Assembly: GCA_048013815.1 (NCBI GenBank) | Contig: CM106585.1 | Location: forward strand, 4,898,001 to 4,962,000 | Direction of reading: 5' to 3' | Origin: Setoptus koraiensis | Lineage: Eukaryota; Arthropoda | Length of the DNA stretch: 64,000 bases | In this document: positions 24,077 to 37,764 of the stretch, in pieces | Position numbering within the stretch: position 1 is the stretch's first letter | Layout: every line of letters begins with the position of its first letter | The notes under the pieces: model-generated | Seen by the model: only the letters and a program-made list of their open reading frames with translations | Database searches by the model: none | What the model was told of the DNA's origin: nothing | Program-made: the position numbers and the translations under genes

Positions 24077-26848
24077 GTACAGCCTGATTAGTGCAGCGGT
24101 GCTGTTATGCACAGAATGTGCCAACGATAGTGCTTTAGAGTAGTGAGAGTATTGCAGATAATCAATAGGAAATTGCGCACTTGCTTGAGCGAGCCCACAT
24201 ATATAAACTAATGTGTAATGAGTGCCAATTTGACCTAAATGATAGACACACTGTCTGGTATCCGCTGCAATTGCGCAACACAACCACCGTAACCAATTCC
24301 TCGACACACACTGGTCGTGACAGTGGCCGCTTGGGGGAGACACAGTATGGCGTAATTGTTTGTTGTGTCGTCGCTGGTTGGTCCGCTGTCAGTGGAGCGG
24401 CGGCCGGCCGGCCGGCGGAACAGCCGAAATGGGACATGGTCTCACACAGTATGTCGGTGTGATCCAGCGACGAGAGAGGCGACAGAGGGTTGTCGTGTCG
24501 ACTGCTCAGCTGCACGGACACACACACAATTGAATTATTGGGGCACACTTTCAACTTGTTACCACAGCCCCGACGACAGCGGATAGAAGCCGTCGGCGCC
24601 GCTGCCGGAGCCTCACCTCGGCTGTTCCGACGGGCCGCTCGAGTGTGCCGGCGCTAACAGGGGAAGCGCCGCCGCTCTCGTTTGGGGCCCGCGCGTCCTT
24701 CCGCCGTCGTGTGTGCAGTTTGCGGGCCAGCGTGCCGCCGCTGCGCCACGTCCCGCAATAGGGGTCGTCGGCACAGCGGTGACTTATGGCATCAATGCCC
24801 AATGGCGTCGTATACGCCGTCGTTTATACATGATGGTATCTATGCGACGATGATTTGCACACCAGCCCACGAGTTGGAAGCCTAAAACATAGAGCACACA
24901 CAAATCAGTGTGTGATCTCTCACTAATCAGGCTATCACAACATGATGCGATGTTGAGTGCAGCCATAACTGCATTGCACTGTATACAACAAGCCCGCGAA
25001 CGTATCATGGGCAGGGGCAGCTGGCAGCCAGCGAGCATTTTTATCGCGTATCAAGCTGCAAACAAACGGCGAGAGTGCCAGTCGCTCTGTACATTTAAAT
25101 TGAGTTCAATTGCGATAGTCGCAGTTGCGAGTCGCAATGGCGCGGCCAGCATGAAACTGTACTGCATATATATATATGGCGGCCGCGCCGCAGTCGTGTG
25201 TAACTAACACGCAGATTGAATGATGAACAAAAGCCAACAAAGCTGACAAACGGGCACACGCCGCTCATCGCGCCGGCCAAATAGAAGCGATGCCAGCCAC
25301 AGAGGAAGCACACGCAGCGAGAGAAGTCGCTGCTCCGGGCTGCGAACTTCGAACTCCGGCCGAGCGCTTCGAAGTTCGAAGCGAGCGCTGCGAGCCGGGC
25401 GCTTCTAAGTTCGAGCCGTGCGCCGCAGCCGCTGCTGCCAGTCCGCTCGGCGGACACTTGAGGAGGCGAGCCCGACGGAGGGGCAAAACACACCATGATT
25501 GGCGATGTGTTTGGCTCTCTGAGTTGCCTGACCACCGTTGTCAGCAGCCAGCCGTGCCATTACTCGTGGGCCGTCTACTCGCTATACGTGACAACGACGA
25601 CCGGCGCGCCGACAACGACAAACGGAATAGAGGAGGAGGGGGCAACAAAAGAGGACACAAAGAACGAGCCAACCACAAACAAAAGTAGAGCGCTACTGTC
25701 GCGCCAGTCCATTTAACATATCCTCGCGTGTGTGTATGTGTGTGCCGACGCAGCGCAATAACAGATACAAGAGACTGACGAATTATTATTGATATTGCTA
25801 CCATTATTATTACTATTACCATTATTATTACGGCCACCGTTGATTCCGCCGACCCGGCGCGCGCGCGCGTATCATTAGCGACACACACACACACACACAC
25901 ACTCACTCGATCGATTGGGGCCCAGTTTTTGGCCCGAATGGGGGCCACAACTGCAGCCGCGACGAGCAGCATCGTGATGCGCGCGCCCCAAGAGTGTGTG
26001 TGTCCAGTGCTCACTTATTGGCCTGTTTATATCTGCTTGTTTGTTTATACCATCGGTCTGCTTGTACTGCCTGTCTGCTGTATATACGCTTGCGGGTCGC
26101 TCAGTAACGCCGGCCCGAGCGCGCTGGGGCCCAGTCGCGGACAGCGGCCATTCGTCGCGGGTTGCCCAAGTTGCTCGAACGGGCCCATTCCCCCCACCCC
26201 CAAAAAAACATGCTACATTGCTCATCGTGACAAGCGGACTAACGGGCCGAATAACGGGGTGCACCGTGCACTGGCATTGCTCTGGCTTGTCAATACCGTT
26301 GGCTGCAGTTCGAGAAAAAACCGCTCGAGGTCGCTTTTTGTAGACGCATATTTCGTGCGCGACTTCGAATGAGCATTCGAAAAACAAATCAACACGAAAA
26401 AAAGAAGAAAAAACGCAACATTTATCGAGACACCTCAACACTGTCAGTGCATTTTTGTGCTGACGCCAGCGCCCCTCGCGTCTTTTTCTCGAGCTACGGT
26501 CAAAGGTATTGGCAGATTTGCTGCACCCAGCACACAGCGAGCTGCCATACAAAGTTTGTGGCACGGCCTACTTTGCGCCTCGGCCGCCAGGAACCGCGGT
26601 TACGTAACACAAACAGTGAACAAGTGAACGGGCCGGCAGCAGCTCGAGAATATGAATAGCGCTGATGTATTCATACACGCGCTCGCTCATTCATATTAGA
26701 CGGTTCAACTGTTTCGCGGGGCACGAATAAACAATGACTGCCACGCGCTACAATCGCTACAAACAGAAATCTTTTCCCTCGGCGGCCCGTGTTCGACCCG
26801 CTTGAAGGGCCTCTTCACAACACTGGCGCGCTGCCCTGTTGACCCGGC

Positions 26849-26965
26849 AGCGCGGCGATCGGGCAGCGCGGCGATCGGACAGCGCGGCAATCGGGCAGCG
26901 CGGCAATCGGGCAGCGCGGCAATCGGGCAGCGCGGCAATCGGGCAGCGCGGCGGTCGGGCAGTCG
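26849..26965. repeat. 16-bp minisatellite, about 7 units
   Basis: Unit CGGGCAGCGCGGCAAT, repeated with a 16-nt period and G/A variation. A 16-nt period shifts frame each unit, so it is unlikely to be coding. Confidence 0.9.
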
Positions 26966-28302
26966 GTCGGCAGCGGCCTCGCTGGGCCCGGCGCGCAGTC
27001 TACGTATTGTACCCGTCTACCTGTGTCACAGTGAGCCGTACCTGGCCAACTGGCCGGCCATTAGCGGCATAGCCCGGGGCCCGGAGCAATCGTCGGTGGC
27101 GCGGCCGGGCGCGCAGCGGTGCCACAGTCTTGATTCAATGGGCTAGAATAAGTAGCGGTGGTAATTTGAATGGATATTTACAGTTGAATTTGTCCAACCA
27201 TTTGTTTATTCTGCACACACACACACACACGCACACAGACACGCGCTCGAGACCGAGCTCGATTGCCTGTGCGCCCCATGCGCAGGCTGCTCGAAGCGAG
27301 CCACTATTATGGCTCGCCATTGGTGGCCCCACTGCAGGCTGGCCGGCAGTTGTCGCTGCTGCATCGAGCCTGCCTGGCAAGCCGGATCGGTGGGCGCCAA
27401 CAGATGTGTCTGATCAGCGAGCGCGCCTCTGATTGCGCAATGCCGATCCAAGGGCCGACGGGATCAGTGTCAAGCAGCCCAATCTGCCCACGGTGCCCAG
27501 ACCCAAGTGTGGGGGCGGCCATACCGATACAACCGTTTGACTGCTGGCTGTATGGCCATTTCTGGCTCGCTTGGCCACTCGCGGCACGCAGTCTGTCTCA
27601 TACACATAACAGTGTCTCATCGCGCAAATGTGCCCGCCGTCATAATTGTGCCCCAGCCCGATATAGATTAAGGCGGCGCTCGAGGGTGCTCTAAGCGCAC
27701 TGCACCAGCAATAGTTATAATAGCATAATGTACTACCATTGCTGGCGAGTATATTACGTAACAACTCGCGTGAACGTTGCCGCTTTTATCGTCGTCCTCT
27801 AATCTGCTGCCGCTGCTGTGCGCGTTTGTCTTGCGCGTCTATTGTGTTTGATTGATCCGACAGCGCCAAGCACGTGCATAACGTCACTTACATAACTCGC
27901 TCTGATGTTCGTGTGGATTGCTCAAATTGTCTCAAGTCAACAACTGCGCCAACGGACACACAAGACAATGAGCGAGCCGCTGACACCAAGCGCACATTTG
28001 TGCGCAGATGATGTTTTAAAACCATGGCTCGTGTCACTGGTTTTGCTTGCGAGCGGCCCAACTATTGACCACTACACGCCATTGCGCCACGGCCAGTAAT
28101 CACAACCATATCCTGTTATTGCTGGCCGGCTGACTGCAGTTGGCCTCGCCGACGCTGCACGCGACGCTACTCGGCCAGTTGTGGGGCCCCCTCGGGCGCC
28201 CTTTTTAGCGCGCGCAAGATTTTGCTCTAGCGCCAAGTATCACTCTAATTAGCAACATACTGTGCAACGTGCAGTAGCTGCGCAACGTTTCAACGCGTCT
28301 CA

Positions 28303-28323
28303 CAGTCTGTGAGTCACAGACTG
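28303..28323. repeat. perfect palindrome (10-bp arms, 1-nt centre)
   Basis: CAGTCTGTGA G TCACAGACTG, a near-continuous dyad inside the GC-rich block. It resembles a symmetric protein site, but no family is recognised. Confidence 0.8.
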
Positions 28324-28691
28324 GAGCGCGTTGTAGTTGAGCGAATGTCCGCGCGAGGGCAACGCACTGCGGCGAGCTGTCTGTTAATGATGGGCGCACT
28401 TGAGCGATCATTTGTTCTTATTAGGGCGGCTGCAAAAGCGAAACAAAGCCACGCCGCTGACATCGCAGCGATCGGCAGCGATTCGCGACACACCGACTCG
28501 GCGCGCAGGCCTTGAGCGTGTGCGTTCGGGTGCGTCGCCAGCGCCTCTAGCACATTTTCGCCAAACCATTTCCGCCAGCGCCAGGTAGTCATCGGAATCA
28601 CTCAGACGCGCAAGCATAATGCGATCGCAATAATGGGGCGCATAAGGGCACAAGTGAAAACCTTGTTAAACGCCGCTGTTGCCGCCATGCA

Positions 28692-28694
<3 letters not shown>

Positions 28695-28733
<39 letters not shown>
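28695..28733. repeat. (CA)n microsatellite
   Basis: Uninterrupted CA dinucleotide array just before the TTACGTAA site at 28742. Confidence 0.95.
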
Positions 28734-28734
<1 letters not shown>

Positions 28735-29066
28735 CTCGTCGTTACGTAACGCAGCGGCCAGCAACGGCGGCAACATCCGCGGCACGACGGACAAAACGAG
28801 CACGAAAAACAACGAGAGGCAGCGGCGAGGGCGGGCGCGTCGTCGGCGGGGGAGGGGCGACCGTGCCGGCCGGGATTGCATGCGGGCTGTCGGGGTTGCT
28901 GTTTACATTCAAAATGGCGTCATCTAACCAGCTTACTCGCCAGGGCGGACGCATTCGGTTGTTGTCGTTGGCGTTGCAGTTGGCGTTGTTGTTGCCGCCG
29001 TCGCCGCCGTTCTGATGCAACCGGCGGAGCGGCGGGCCAACGGGCGAATTGAGCGAGTGCGCCAAC

Positions 29067-29210
29067 AACAGCCAACAACAGCCAACAGCGGCCAACAACA
29101 GCCAACAACAGCCAACAGCGGCCAACAACAGACAACAACAGCCACAACAGCCGCAACGGCCAACAACAGCCACAGCAGCCAACAACGGCCGACAACAGAC
29201 AACAAAAGTC
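29067..29210. repeat. CAACAGC/CAACAACAGC minisatellite
   Basis: Tandem degenerate units of GCCAACAACA and GCCAACAGCG. It gives Gln/Asn- or Leu/Val-rich translations in several frames, none convincing as a gene. Confidence 0.85.
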
Positions 29211-31094
29211 AGACAATTGCCCCAAATGCGCCCCATCGAGAGAGCGAGCGACGGCCAAATGGCAGTTGGCACTTCGCAACTAGATCTAATCAATCAGATA
29301 ATCTCTCTTTGTGTGTTGCGTAATCATGAGCGGTGCAAACATGCGCCTCTGTGCGCCACTATAAATAATGTAAAAATAATTTGTTGTCAATTATAATTGT
29401 CAGTGCATGTACGCTAATCTGATCAGCCACTGCCGCTTTGATTGGTCCACCAGCCCACCGGCCCGTCGGCGGCCAGTGGCTCCGGGCGGCGCCGGCCGAG
29501 CCTCGGATCGGGCCGTAACTGGACAGACCCGGCGGCTCATTATTTAGGGACGGGCGATTTATTCAGCGCCGATTCATTTGCCTTTGTGTGTGTGTGACTT
29601 ACGCGTCGGCCCGCGTGATTGCGCCAGTCTGGCAGCCAATCCAACTAAAATCCGACGCTTTTTGCGCGCTGCAACGCATGCAATGTTGCTGTGTCTGCCA
29701 GTTTGCATGAGCTTATTACATAACACAATATAAGTGGCCGAACACAGTATGGCAGCCAGCGTGGGAGTAGCTGTGCGCCACAACTGCACCGTCGACGGGC
29801 ACCGCTCAATTCGCTCGATCTCTCGCGGTACCCGTCGCCGGCCTAACCTGAGCCAACGGTGCGAGCTTGCCAGCCGCTTCGGCCCGTTACTTCAGCCGCT
29901 CAAGTTCTGAGGGCAAGTATGACACCGTGCTGGACACACACGCACAACTGCTGCGCCTAAAACAATTATTATTAGCGTGTGTGTGTGTGTGTTATCATTA
30001 CGTAATGCGCCTCACAACTTGTGAGACTCACAAGCAGCCTCGTTGTTGCCTCAATTACAGCGTATGTGACACACACACACACGCGGTACAAATTGTGCAC
30101 GGTGTGCACAACTGTATCACTGTTTTATCGGTGCGAGCTCGCTGCTGCCAAGCGCCGCTTTTGCACAGCAAGAGGCCAGCGTGCGGCTCGGCGCGGCCCC
30201 CGTTCGACGCGAGCATTCGCACATTACATAACATATGATATTGTTGTATAATTTCTATTTGCCATTACTATTGCTGCAGCCGTTCTACGGCCGTTCTGCA
30301 GCCGTTTCTGGGGCCGTTCTGGGGCCATTGTATGGCCGCTCCACAGCGAACACACGCACACAGTGGCATTATGACAAGATCAATGCCAGTCAGGCACGCA
30401 CAATCGTCGGGTCGCGCCGGCCCGTCGACAGTCAAAATCATGGCAAGCTCGTCGGCTCGTCGACTCCTGGCCAGATTAATGGCGCTAGACGGCGCCGAGG
30501 GCGCTCACGTAGCCGCCGCTTGCATGCTTATGTGAGCGCAGTTCAGTCGGGCCGCCGCTAGCAGTCGGGCGGCCGATATAAGTGAGCCCGTGCGAGCGTA
30601 TTGAGTTACATAACAAACAGACACATAAATAGTGTGTGTGTGTGTGTGTATTTGAAATACATCAATAGTTATACTCACACCCGGCTAGTCACTTGCTTTG
30701 GCGAGGCTGCCGGCCCGCGCCAGGCCCGACAAAGTCGAGCGGCAAACTTGCGCGCCCGCTCACTCGAATACTTGGCCGATTTGGGGCCCAGACACACACA
30801 CACACACGCACACACACACGGTTCAAACGGTAAACCGTGCCAGAACGCGCGACGACAACAGCGACAGTCGGTGCAGATGGGGAGGTCGACTCTTCTGCGG
30901 GCCCCCGCTCACAGCCCGCGAGGTAAGCGCCAGTTCTTGCCATGCTGGCCCTTCATCAGTTACGTAACTATCGCCCGTGTGACAATGCCCTGCTCTCTCT
31001 CTCTCATACTGTGCGTGTGTGTGTGCGCGCCGGAATACAAAGTGAGGCTCGCAATATTTAGATTGAAAACGCGCCCGGTTGCAGCGGAGATTTT

Positions 31095-31112
31095 CCAATG
31101 CTGCAGCATTGG
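31095..31112. repeat. 18-bp perfect palindrome
   Basis: CCAATGCTGCAGCATTGG. It is followed by two GGCACCATT units and another CTGCAG. Confidence 0.85.
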
Positions 31113-31584
31113 CACCATTGGCACCATTGGCTGCAGCACGCCGACAGCCAGCGATTGCGGCACACGAAAAATTGTTCCCCCGATTGAGGCCCCTCGAGAA
31201 CTCGGCGGCGCTGGGTTTGGCTGAGCTTGGCTGGGCTGGGCCCCGCAGCTGCCCGTTTGAGTGGGCCGGAGCCGCGACGGGCTCGACAGCGCAGCACGGC
31301 GGCCGGGCGAGCGTCACGGGATAAATGGGCCACTTGCTCGCGCGACTGGGCCGGATCCGCGCCACTCGGCCGCATTGCGCGCGCCCGGCCGAGTCCGGCC
31401 AGTTGCTGTTGTATACAGTTGTTGTGTATAATCAGTACAGGCCGCTCGCGGTGCGCCGCTGCTGCGGCCCGCAGCTTCACCTATAGGGCTCATACGCGCC
31501 AGTGTAGGCAGTCGGGGCCGGGCCGGGCCGGCGAGCGGGCAGCAAATCATTTTTATTGCCTCAAACATTGACCCCGCTCCGGCG

Positions 31585-31620
31585 AGCTCACACACACACA
31601 CGCACGCACACACACAAACA

Positions 31621-31664
<44 letters not shown>
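31585..31664. repeat. (CA)n microsatellite
   Basis: CA array with CG and AA interruptions in its first half and a pure second half. Confidence 0.95.
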
Positions 31665-31665
<1 letters not shown>

Positions 31666-34600
31666 GCGTCGGATCGCAGTCGGAGCCGCACAAATGAATT
31701 GCCCGTATGAAACGAGCCAGCCCCAAAACAAGCCGCGAGCTGCTGCCCGACCGGCCGCTCCGTGGAGCCAGTCTGACACTCGCCCGCTAGCTGGCGTGGT
31801 GACAAAAATTAAGATGCGCGCTCAATCTAATGAGCTGCTTGCGTCAGCGCTATGCCAGCTCGCCAGTTTGTGGGGCCGCGCGAACGGCGGTGTCGCGGCT
31901 CGTCATCATCAGTATGTAAATCACTGCGGCGCGCACTGCTCCGTCTCGGGCTCAGCCCGCGGCTGGCCCGCACCGAGCCCGATGTCGGGCTCACGCGGGC
32001 TCACATCGGGCCATATCTGGGCTTTGCGCGGCTTTGTCGCGTCGACCCGACAGCGAGTCGGGCACACGCGGCCGTGCCCATGCGACCACGGGTGCAAACT
32101 TGAAAATTGTGACAAGGGCCCCTCGCGCTCCGTCACTTGATGCGCTCATTATCGCACTGTCTGTGCATGTTTTCTGGCCCAATGTGCCCCTCTCGCTAAT
32201 AGTCGCTATCCATGCATCGGGGGCCCATCGGACTATGCGCCAATGGCGAGCGCATGCTAGACGCGTAAGTGTTGTCACCACCAATGGCGTGAGAATGTGC
32301 ATCTCTTACGCAACAACAATTACATGTTATATTGTGCTCGCTGCCAGCTCATTGCGCACTGTTCGGAGCCCGCTGCGCGCCATTGCACGCCATTCGGCCT
32401 CACAAGGGCCATTGAGCCGTTGTCGTGCATTAGATTGGGCTAGTTATACAATTTTACAGCCAGCCAGCCAGCCGGTCGGCTCCTGCTTCCGGCGCTCATC
32501 CTGTGCCCGTGTTCGCGTGTGATGCGCCACTTTGGCACAGCCACACACAATTGTTGGGCCAACAACCAATTCGGCCCACCCAACAAACCGGGCCCGAGCC
32601 CGCACTCCCCCGCCGACCGCTGACCAGTTGAGTGGCGCGTTAGCAAAACCAACCGAGTAGCAGCCACACTTACTTAATTAATGAGAATTACCCAATTGAC
32701 TTAAACAGGCCGCCCCAGATACATGGTGGCAGCGTGACGGCGCAGCGCGCAAGCGAGAGATTGTATCTATTTAAAATGGACTAACAAGGCACGGTTGCGA
32801 GGGCGCCAAGCTTACGTAACGCGTATTATAGATGACGGCGCGCACAACATCAGTGAGCGTGCTCATTTTTCGCTCATTTAACCCCGCTCACCGAGCACCG
32901 CTGCAACAACGGCCCGCACCACCGCCGCAACTAGCGCCACTACAACTGGGGCCAGCACCACTGCATTATTATTATTGCCGTGCTCGGTCGTGTTTGCGCA
33001 CACTGCACCGGCCCATAAGATGCCCATTACCTAACCGTCGTCGTTATCTTGTGCCGGCGCGCCGCTTGCCGCGCCCCACAAGCCCGCCGCTCGACGGCTG
33101 GTGTTGGCAGCGACAGCCGGACAGACCCGCCGCCGCCGCCGGGCGATAATTGAATGGGCGCGCCCGTATGGCCGCGGCGGCCGCCGCACGTCCCGCGACA
33201 TTGGCATGTATATTGTCGCGGGCGTATATTGTCGCCCGCATATGTTGTCGTTGGACGTGTGCGGGGGCGCGGCGCCGGGCCGGCCCGCAACGGCGCCAGT
33301 GTGTCATCTTAATTAACTTTGCGTGAGATTAGCGACCATTTAAGCCATATAACAGCGCCAGCGACGACAACGAGCGCCGACACCAGAGCCGCTCTGCATT
33401 GATGGGCGCATCATTGAGCGCCTGACTAATGAGCCGCCATTTGCAACAAGCTCGCCGTCGTCCAAGTTGCACGGTCTAACCATGATGGCGGCCACGCTTA
33501 TCGTGGTCGTCGTGGCCTCTATCATTGCATTGCCACACATACAGCTACACATATATTGCTACATATATTCGGCTGGCTGGCTTGCCATTTGTGGAGCGGC
33601 GAGGCAGCCATTCGTCGGCGAGTCGCTTGGCTGTTGCGCAACAACATACAGACGGTCGGACGGCGACGGCACGGCTAGTCCGACGGACACAGAGACAGAC
33701 AGATAGACAGATTTGAGACAGCTAAGTCGGCTAAGTCGGCCGGCAGCCGGCTCGCCAAGCGACCGTAAGCGACAGCGAGACCTTTTTGCCTCTCCCTCTC
33801 TCTCTAGCGCAACACTGCTGGCTGGCTGTGTGTGTTGTCACGTAACAACATTTTTGTTGATGATCGCATCCACTCTAAACACACACAACTTGACAATTTC
33901 GCAGACTGTTTGCGCGGCCCACGAGCGGCCCCCGGGCCCCAACCCTCTAAGGCTGTCGGCTGGCCGTGCAAAGCCGTGCGGGGCCCCCAATTGAAACCGG
34001 CGTATCCAGTGTATCTTTGCAAACACATGGATTTGGCAAAAGTGTGTGTGTGTGTGTGCCGAAGCGGGCGCCATTTGTGCGGCTCGTGGCAGCGGGGGGA
34101 CGCGTCAGACAGTATGCATCAAATATCAAATAACCGTTGGTATCGATCATATCCATCTATTTGCTTGTCACGCCAGCCAACACGGCGCGCCGCACCGCAA
34201 CGTCCGACGCGCTCCCAACACACACGCGCCACACAATGGGTATCTGTACAAGGGGGGCCCCTGTAATCAGCGCGAGCGCTCTGTCGTCCGCGATTCTTGC
34301 CGCTGATTGAGCGGCCCGCCGCACACCGCTAACTGGCCACTCTACCCGCTGGCCGATGCGCACATTACGGAATCTACCTACAGACCGACAAACAACCGGC
34401 TAGATTGAGCCGACAGCGGGCACAAAAACACAATCGGCATCTGCCCGCCACAATACCCCATCATGTGCCACATATACCATAATACATTGGGCCATTTTAA
34501 TATTACCGGCCCGTATACGGCCCGTACATATGGGCATTTATATGTATTGGGTACCATTATAAATACCAGGCAACGGTGCAAAGGCCGCGTATGCGTAACG

Positions 34601-35125
34601 TTTATTATGCGCCATATAACGGGGCAGCGAAATGCCGCATTATAGCCCATGTAGGCACCGTCATGAATTATGGCGAGCCCTCGCCGTGCCGTTATCTGGC
34701 GGGCGCTCGGGTTGGCCGCTGGGCCGCCAGCTACGGGGGCCACTTAGCGTTGCGGTCATCAGCGGTGCCATTATTGCCATCATACAGCACACATTAGCTC
34801 TATGCTAACATGTCACAAAAGTCCAACACGACACCACCAAGTGTTTGTGTGTGTGTGTCGCTAACAACAACAACAATATCGTTTGCGTGTGTGTCGCGCC
34901 TCATTTCGGCGGTGCCCACCTTTCTTCGATGTGGCGCCACTATACGCGGCCGCTGGCCCAATACCCGATGACGCAACGGGCCACACCCTTGGGCAGGCGG
35001 GCTCGCTTTTGGCAGCTAGCCACGGCGCCATCGTTGTTGCTGCACGGTGCACGGTGGGGCCGTGTGACAGCGGGGCCCTGGGCAGCCGAGCGCCAGAGAG
35101 GCACAAATCCTGGCGCGGTGTCCAG

Positions 35126-35187
<62 letters not shown>

Positions 35188-35196
35188 GTGTGTGCG
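35126..35196. repeat. (GT)n microsatellite
   Basis: About 70 nt of GT dinucleotides, mostly uninterrupted, with a GC interruption near the 3' end. Alternating purine-pyrimidine DNA of this kind can adopt the Z form. Confidence 0.95.
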
Positions 35197-35239
35197 GGTG
35201 AATTGGGAGGGCGCCGCTGGCTGGACGGAGGGCCAAACG

Positions 35240-35332
35240 ATAAAATAGAATAGAACGGAACGAAACGGAATACAGTGGAACAGAGAAGAATGGAATGGAA
35301 TAGAATGGACGGAATAAAATAAAATAAAAGCA
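35240..35332. repeat. degenerate GGAAT/AATAGAAT pentamer repeat
   Basis: Units such as GGAAC, GGAAT, AGAAT and AATAA follow each other in a purine-rich strand, resembling GGAAT-type simple satellites. No gene. Confidence 0.8.
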
Positions 35333-37303
35333 GCCAGAATGTTGGCCGCCAGAGTGTGTCCCGTGTGTTTTATGGTGACAACAGCCCAGCCGAGAGCGGC
35401 CAGTTGTAGCATGGCGGCCGTAATAGAAAGCAGCAACTGTAACTGGCTGACAAATGTCCCTGGGCCGCCTAGACCCAGCCAGACATGTAGCAGTGGGGCC
35501 CGACTGGACTGGCCTCTTCTTTCTTGCCGTTGGCCCGCGCTACAACGGCTACAACGAGCGGCGCTGTCCGGACTTGTTTAGAGCGCCAGTTGGGGCCAGT
35601 TGGGGCTAGTTTGGGCTAGTTCATGCCAGGCCAGTTCATGCCAGGCCAGTTAAGACAAGCGAGCCAGTCGGCAGTGAGTTGTTTTGGTGGCGCTAGTGGC
35701 GCTGCTGTTGCTGTTGTTGTGTCGCAACAACCTAGTTGATACGAGTATTATCACTCACTCTCGCCCACCCAAATTGCTGCCTCTCTCTCTCTCTCTCTCT
35801 GGCCAGTCTCTTCAGAGTGCTCGCAGTGCTCAGAGTCTGGCTCTGGTCAGTTTAAGCTGCAACTCTAGACTCGCAAGTGCACGAGCGCCGGCCAGTGGAG
35901 CCCAGTGGGGGCCAGCGCCGGAGCTGGGGCCGAGCGGCGGTCGTTGTGTGTGCGCAAAGCGGCCCTAGATGGTAGATAGCGGCGGGACTTATCGTCGTCT
36001 CAGCAGCAGCCAGCCAGCCAGCCAGCCGGCCAACGACTAAAACGGCTAACAGATGAGACGCGACGAGATGAAACGAGATGAGATGAGATAGATCGAGCGG
36101 GGGAAGAAGCAAAAAATAGAGGCCTGGCGACGGTGCTTCGCACAGGCCACCGAGGGGCGCCCAATTGCACGGCCCAAATGGGTTGTCTGGCCCGCTGGCT
36201 GGATATCGCGCCAATGGCTGGCTGGATGTCGCCCCAATGGCCGGCTGGCCGAATGTCGCGCCAATGGCTTGACTAATAAGAGGGCTCAATTTGGCGGAGC
36301 GCGCTCATTCATTTAGCACTTTTGCTGGCTGCTGGGGCCCGCCAGCCAACGTTATTAAACAGGCCAGATATTAAACAGTTAGGCCCGCTCTGTTGGCCCC
36401 CGTTGACCCGGCCACACAAACGAGGCTCGGCCACACAAACGAGGCCTGGCCTTGTTAGATGCGGCTCACCTATGTCGCTGGCTGACCGGGCCAATTGATT
36501 CGGAGTTTGCAATTGAGTGGAGAGTTCACGGCTATCGCTTTTTTGCCGGGCGGCCACTTACGGCTTGAAAAAATACCCACACACACACACACATATAGCG
36601 ACACAATGGTGCCATCGAGTGCGATACCGCCGCATCGGGGTACTCAGTGGTACGAATAGCGGTGGGCAGCCGACAGACAACAACAAGATCTGGCCGACGG
36701 TCGTTAGGGGCAACAGCAACTGCAACAACAACAAGCAGCTGCCACGTTACGTAACACACATTACGGCACCGTGCGGTGGTAGCCAGCACTAATAAGTGCT
36801 GGCCATACAACAACCACTACCACTACTACTGCTGATAATGTATATATTGCATCATCGTTAGCCCGCTAATGCCGCGAACAATATGCGATGCAGCTCGCTC
36901 GAAGCTCGCTGGCCCGTTGCAGTGTCACAAACACACACTGCATTCCTACTGACAATCTAACTGCCGTATAACTGCATATTATTATTAGTTACACACACAC
37001 ACACACACAAAACTGGCTGGCAAAACTTAAATTTGTTATCTTGGCCACACTCACACACATATTTACTTGGCTGTTGCGCAACTGTGCAACCTGGGCGAGC
37101 CGCAAATCTGTAGGCAAACAAGTAAATAGTTTAGCACACACACACAACACTCAATTGTCAGACGGCAAGCCATGGCAAGCCAGCGATGGCAAGCTAGCGA
37201 TGGCAAGCTAGCGATGGCGAGCTTGACATGGCAAGTAACCCGAACAATACGAGTGGCGGTATAATGGCGGTGGTCGTCGGTGTAATCGCTAGTGCTCACT
37301 TAC

Positions 37304-37731
37304 CTGATTCCAGCAGCAGCTCTGCGCTGTTTCGTTGCTCTTCCTGTGCCGCTGGCTCACTTTTGTGCTGTTCACTTTTGTGCTGCTCACTTTTGTGCTG
37401 TTCACTTTTGCTGCCCAATTGCGCAATATTGGCCTTGGCGTTTTGGGCCAACACACTTGCCGCCGCCGCCGAGGTCGCTTTGTTGCGCTGCTGCTGCTGA
37501 CTGCTGGCGCCGCTGCTCAGTAACTGCTCACCGATGGCACAGTTTGCCGCACGAGCCTGCTGTTCGTGCGCTTGCTGCTGCTGCTGGCAAGCTCGCTGGC
37601 TGCTGTTTGTCAAGCTGATTGAGTTTGTTACATTAAGGTGAGTCGGTTGGTTGTTTTTTGTGGTCGCTGCTGTCGGTGTTGTTGCTGGTGGCGGCGTGGT
37701 GGTTGTATCACAGATTAGCTGCTGCTTTTGT

Positions 37732-37764
<33 letters not shown>

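Noticed and set aside
24551..36813. Dozens of overlapping Arg/Ala/Pro-rich open frames
   Set aside because: GC-rich DNA has few stop codons; none shows a domain, splice context or codon pattern supporting a gene.
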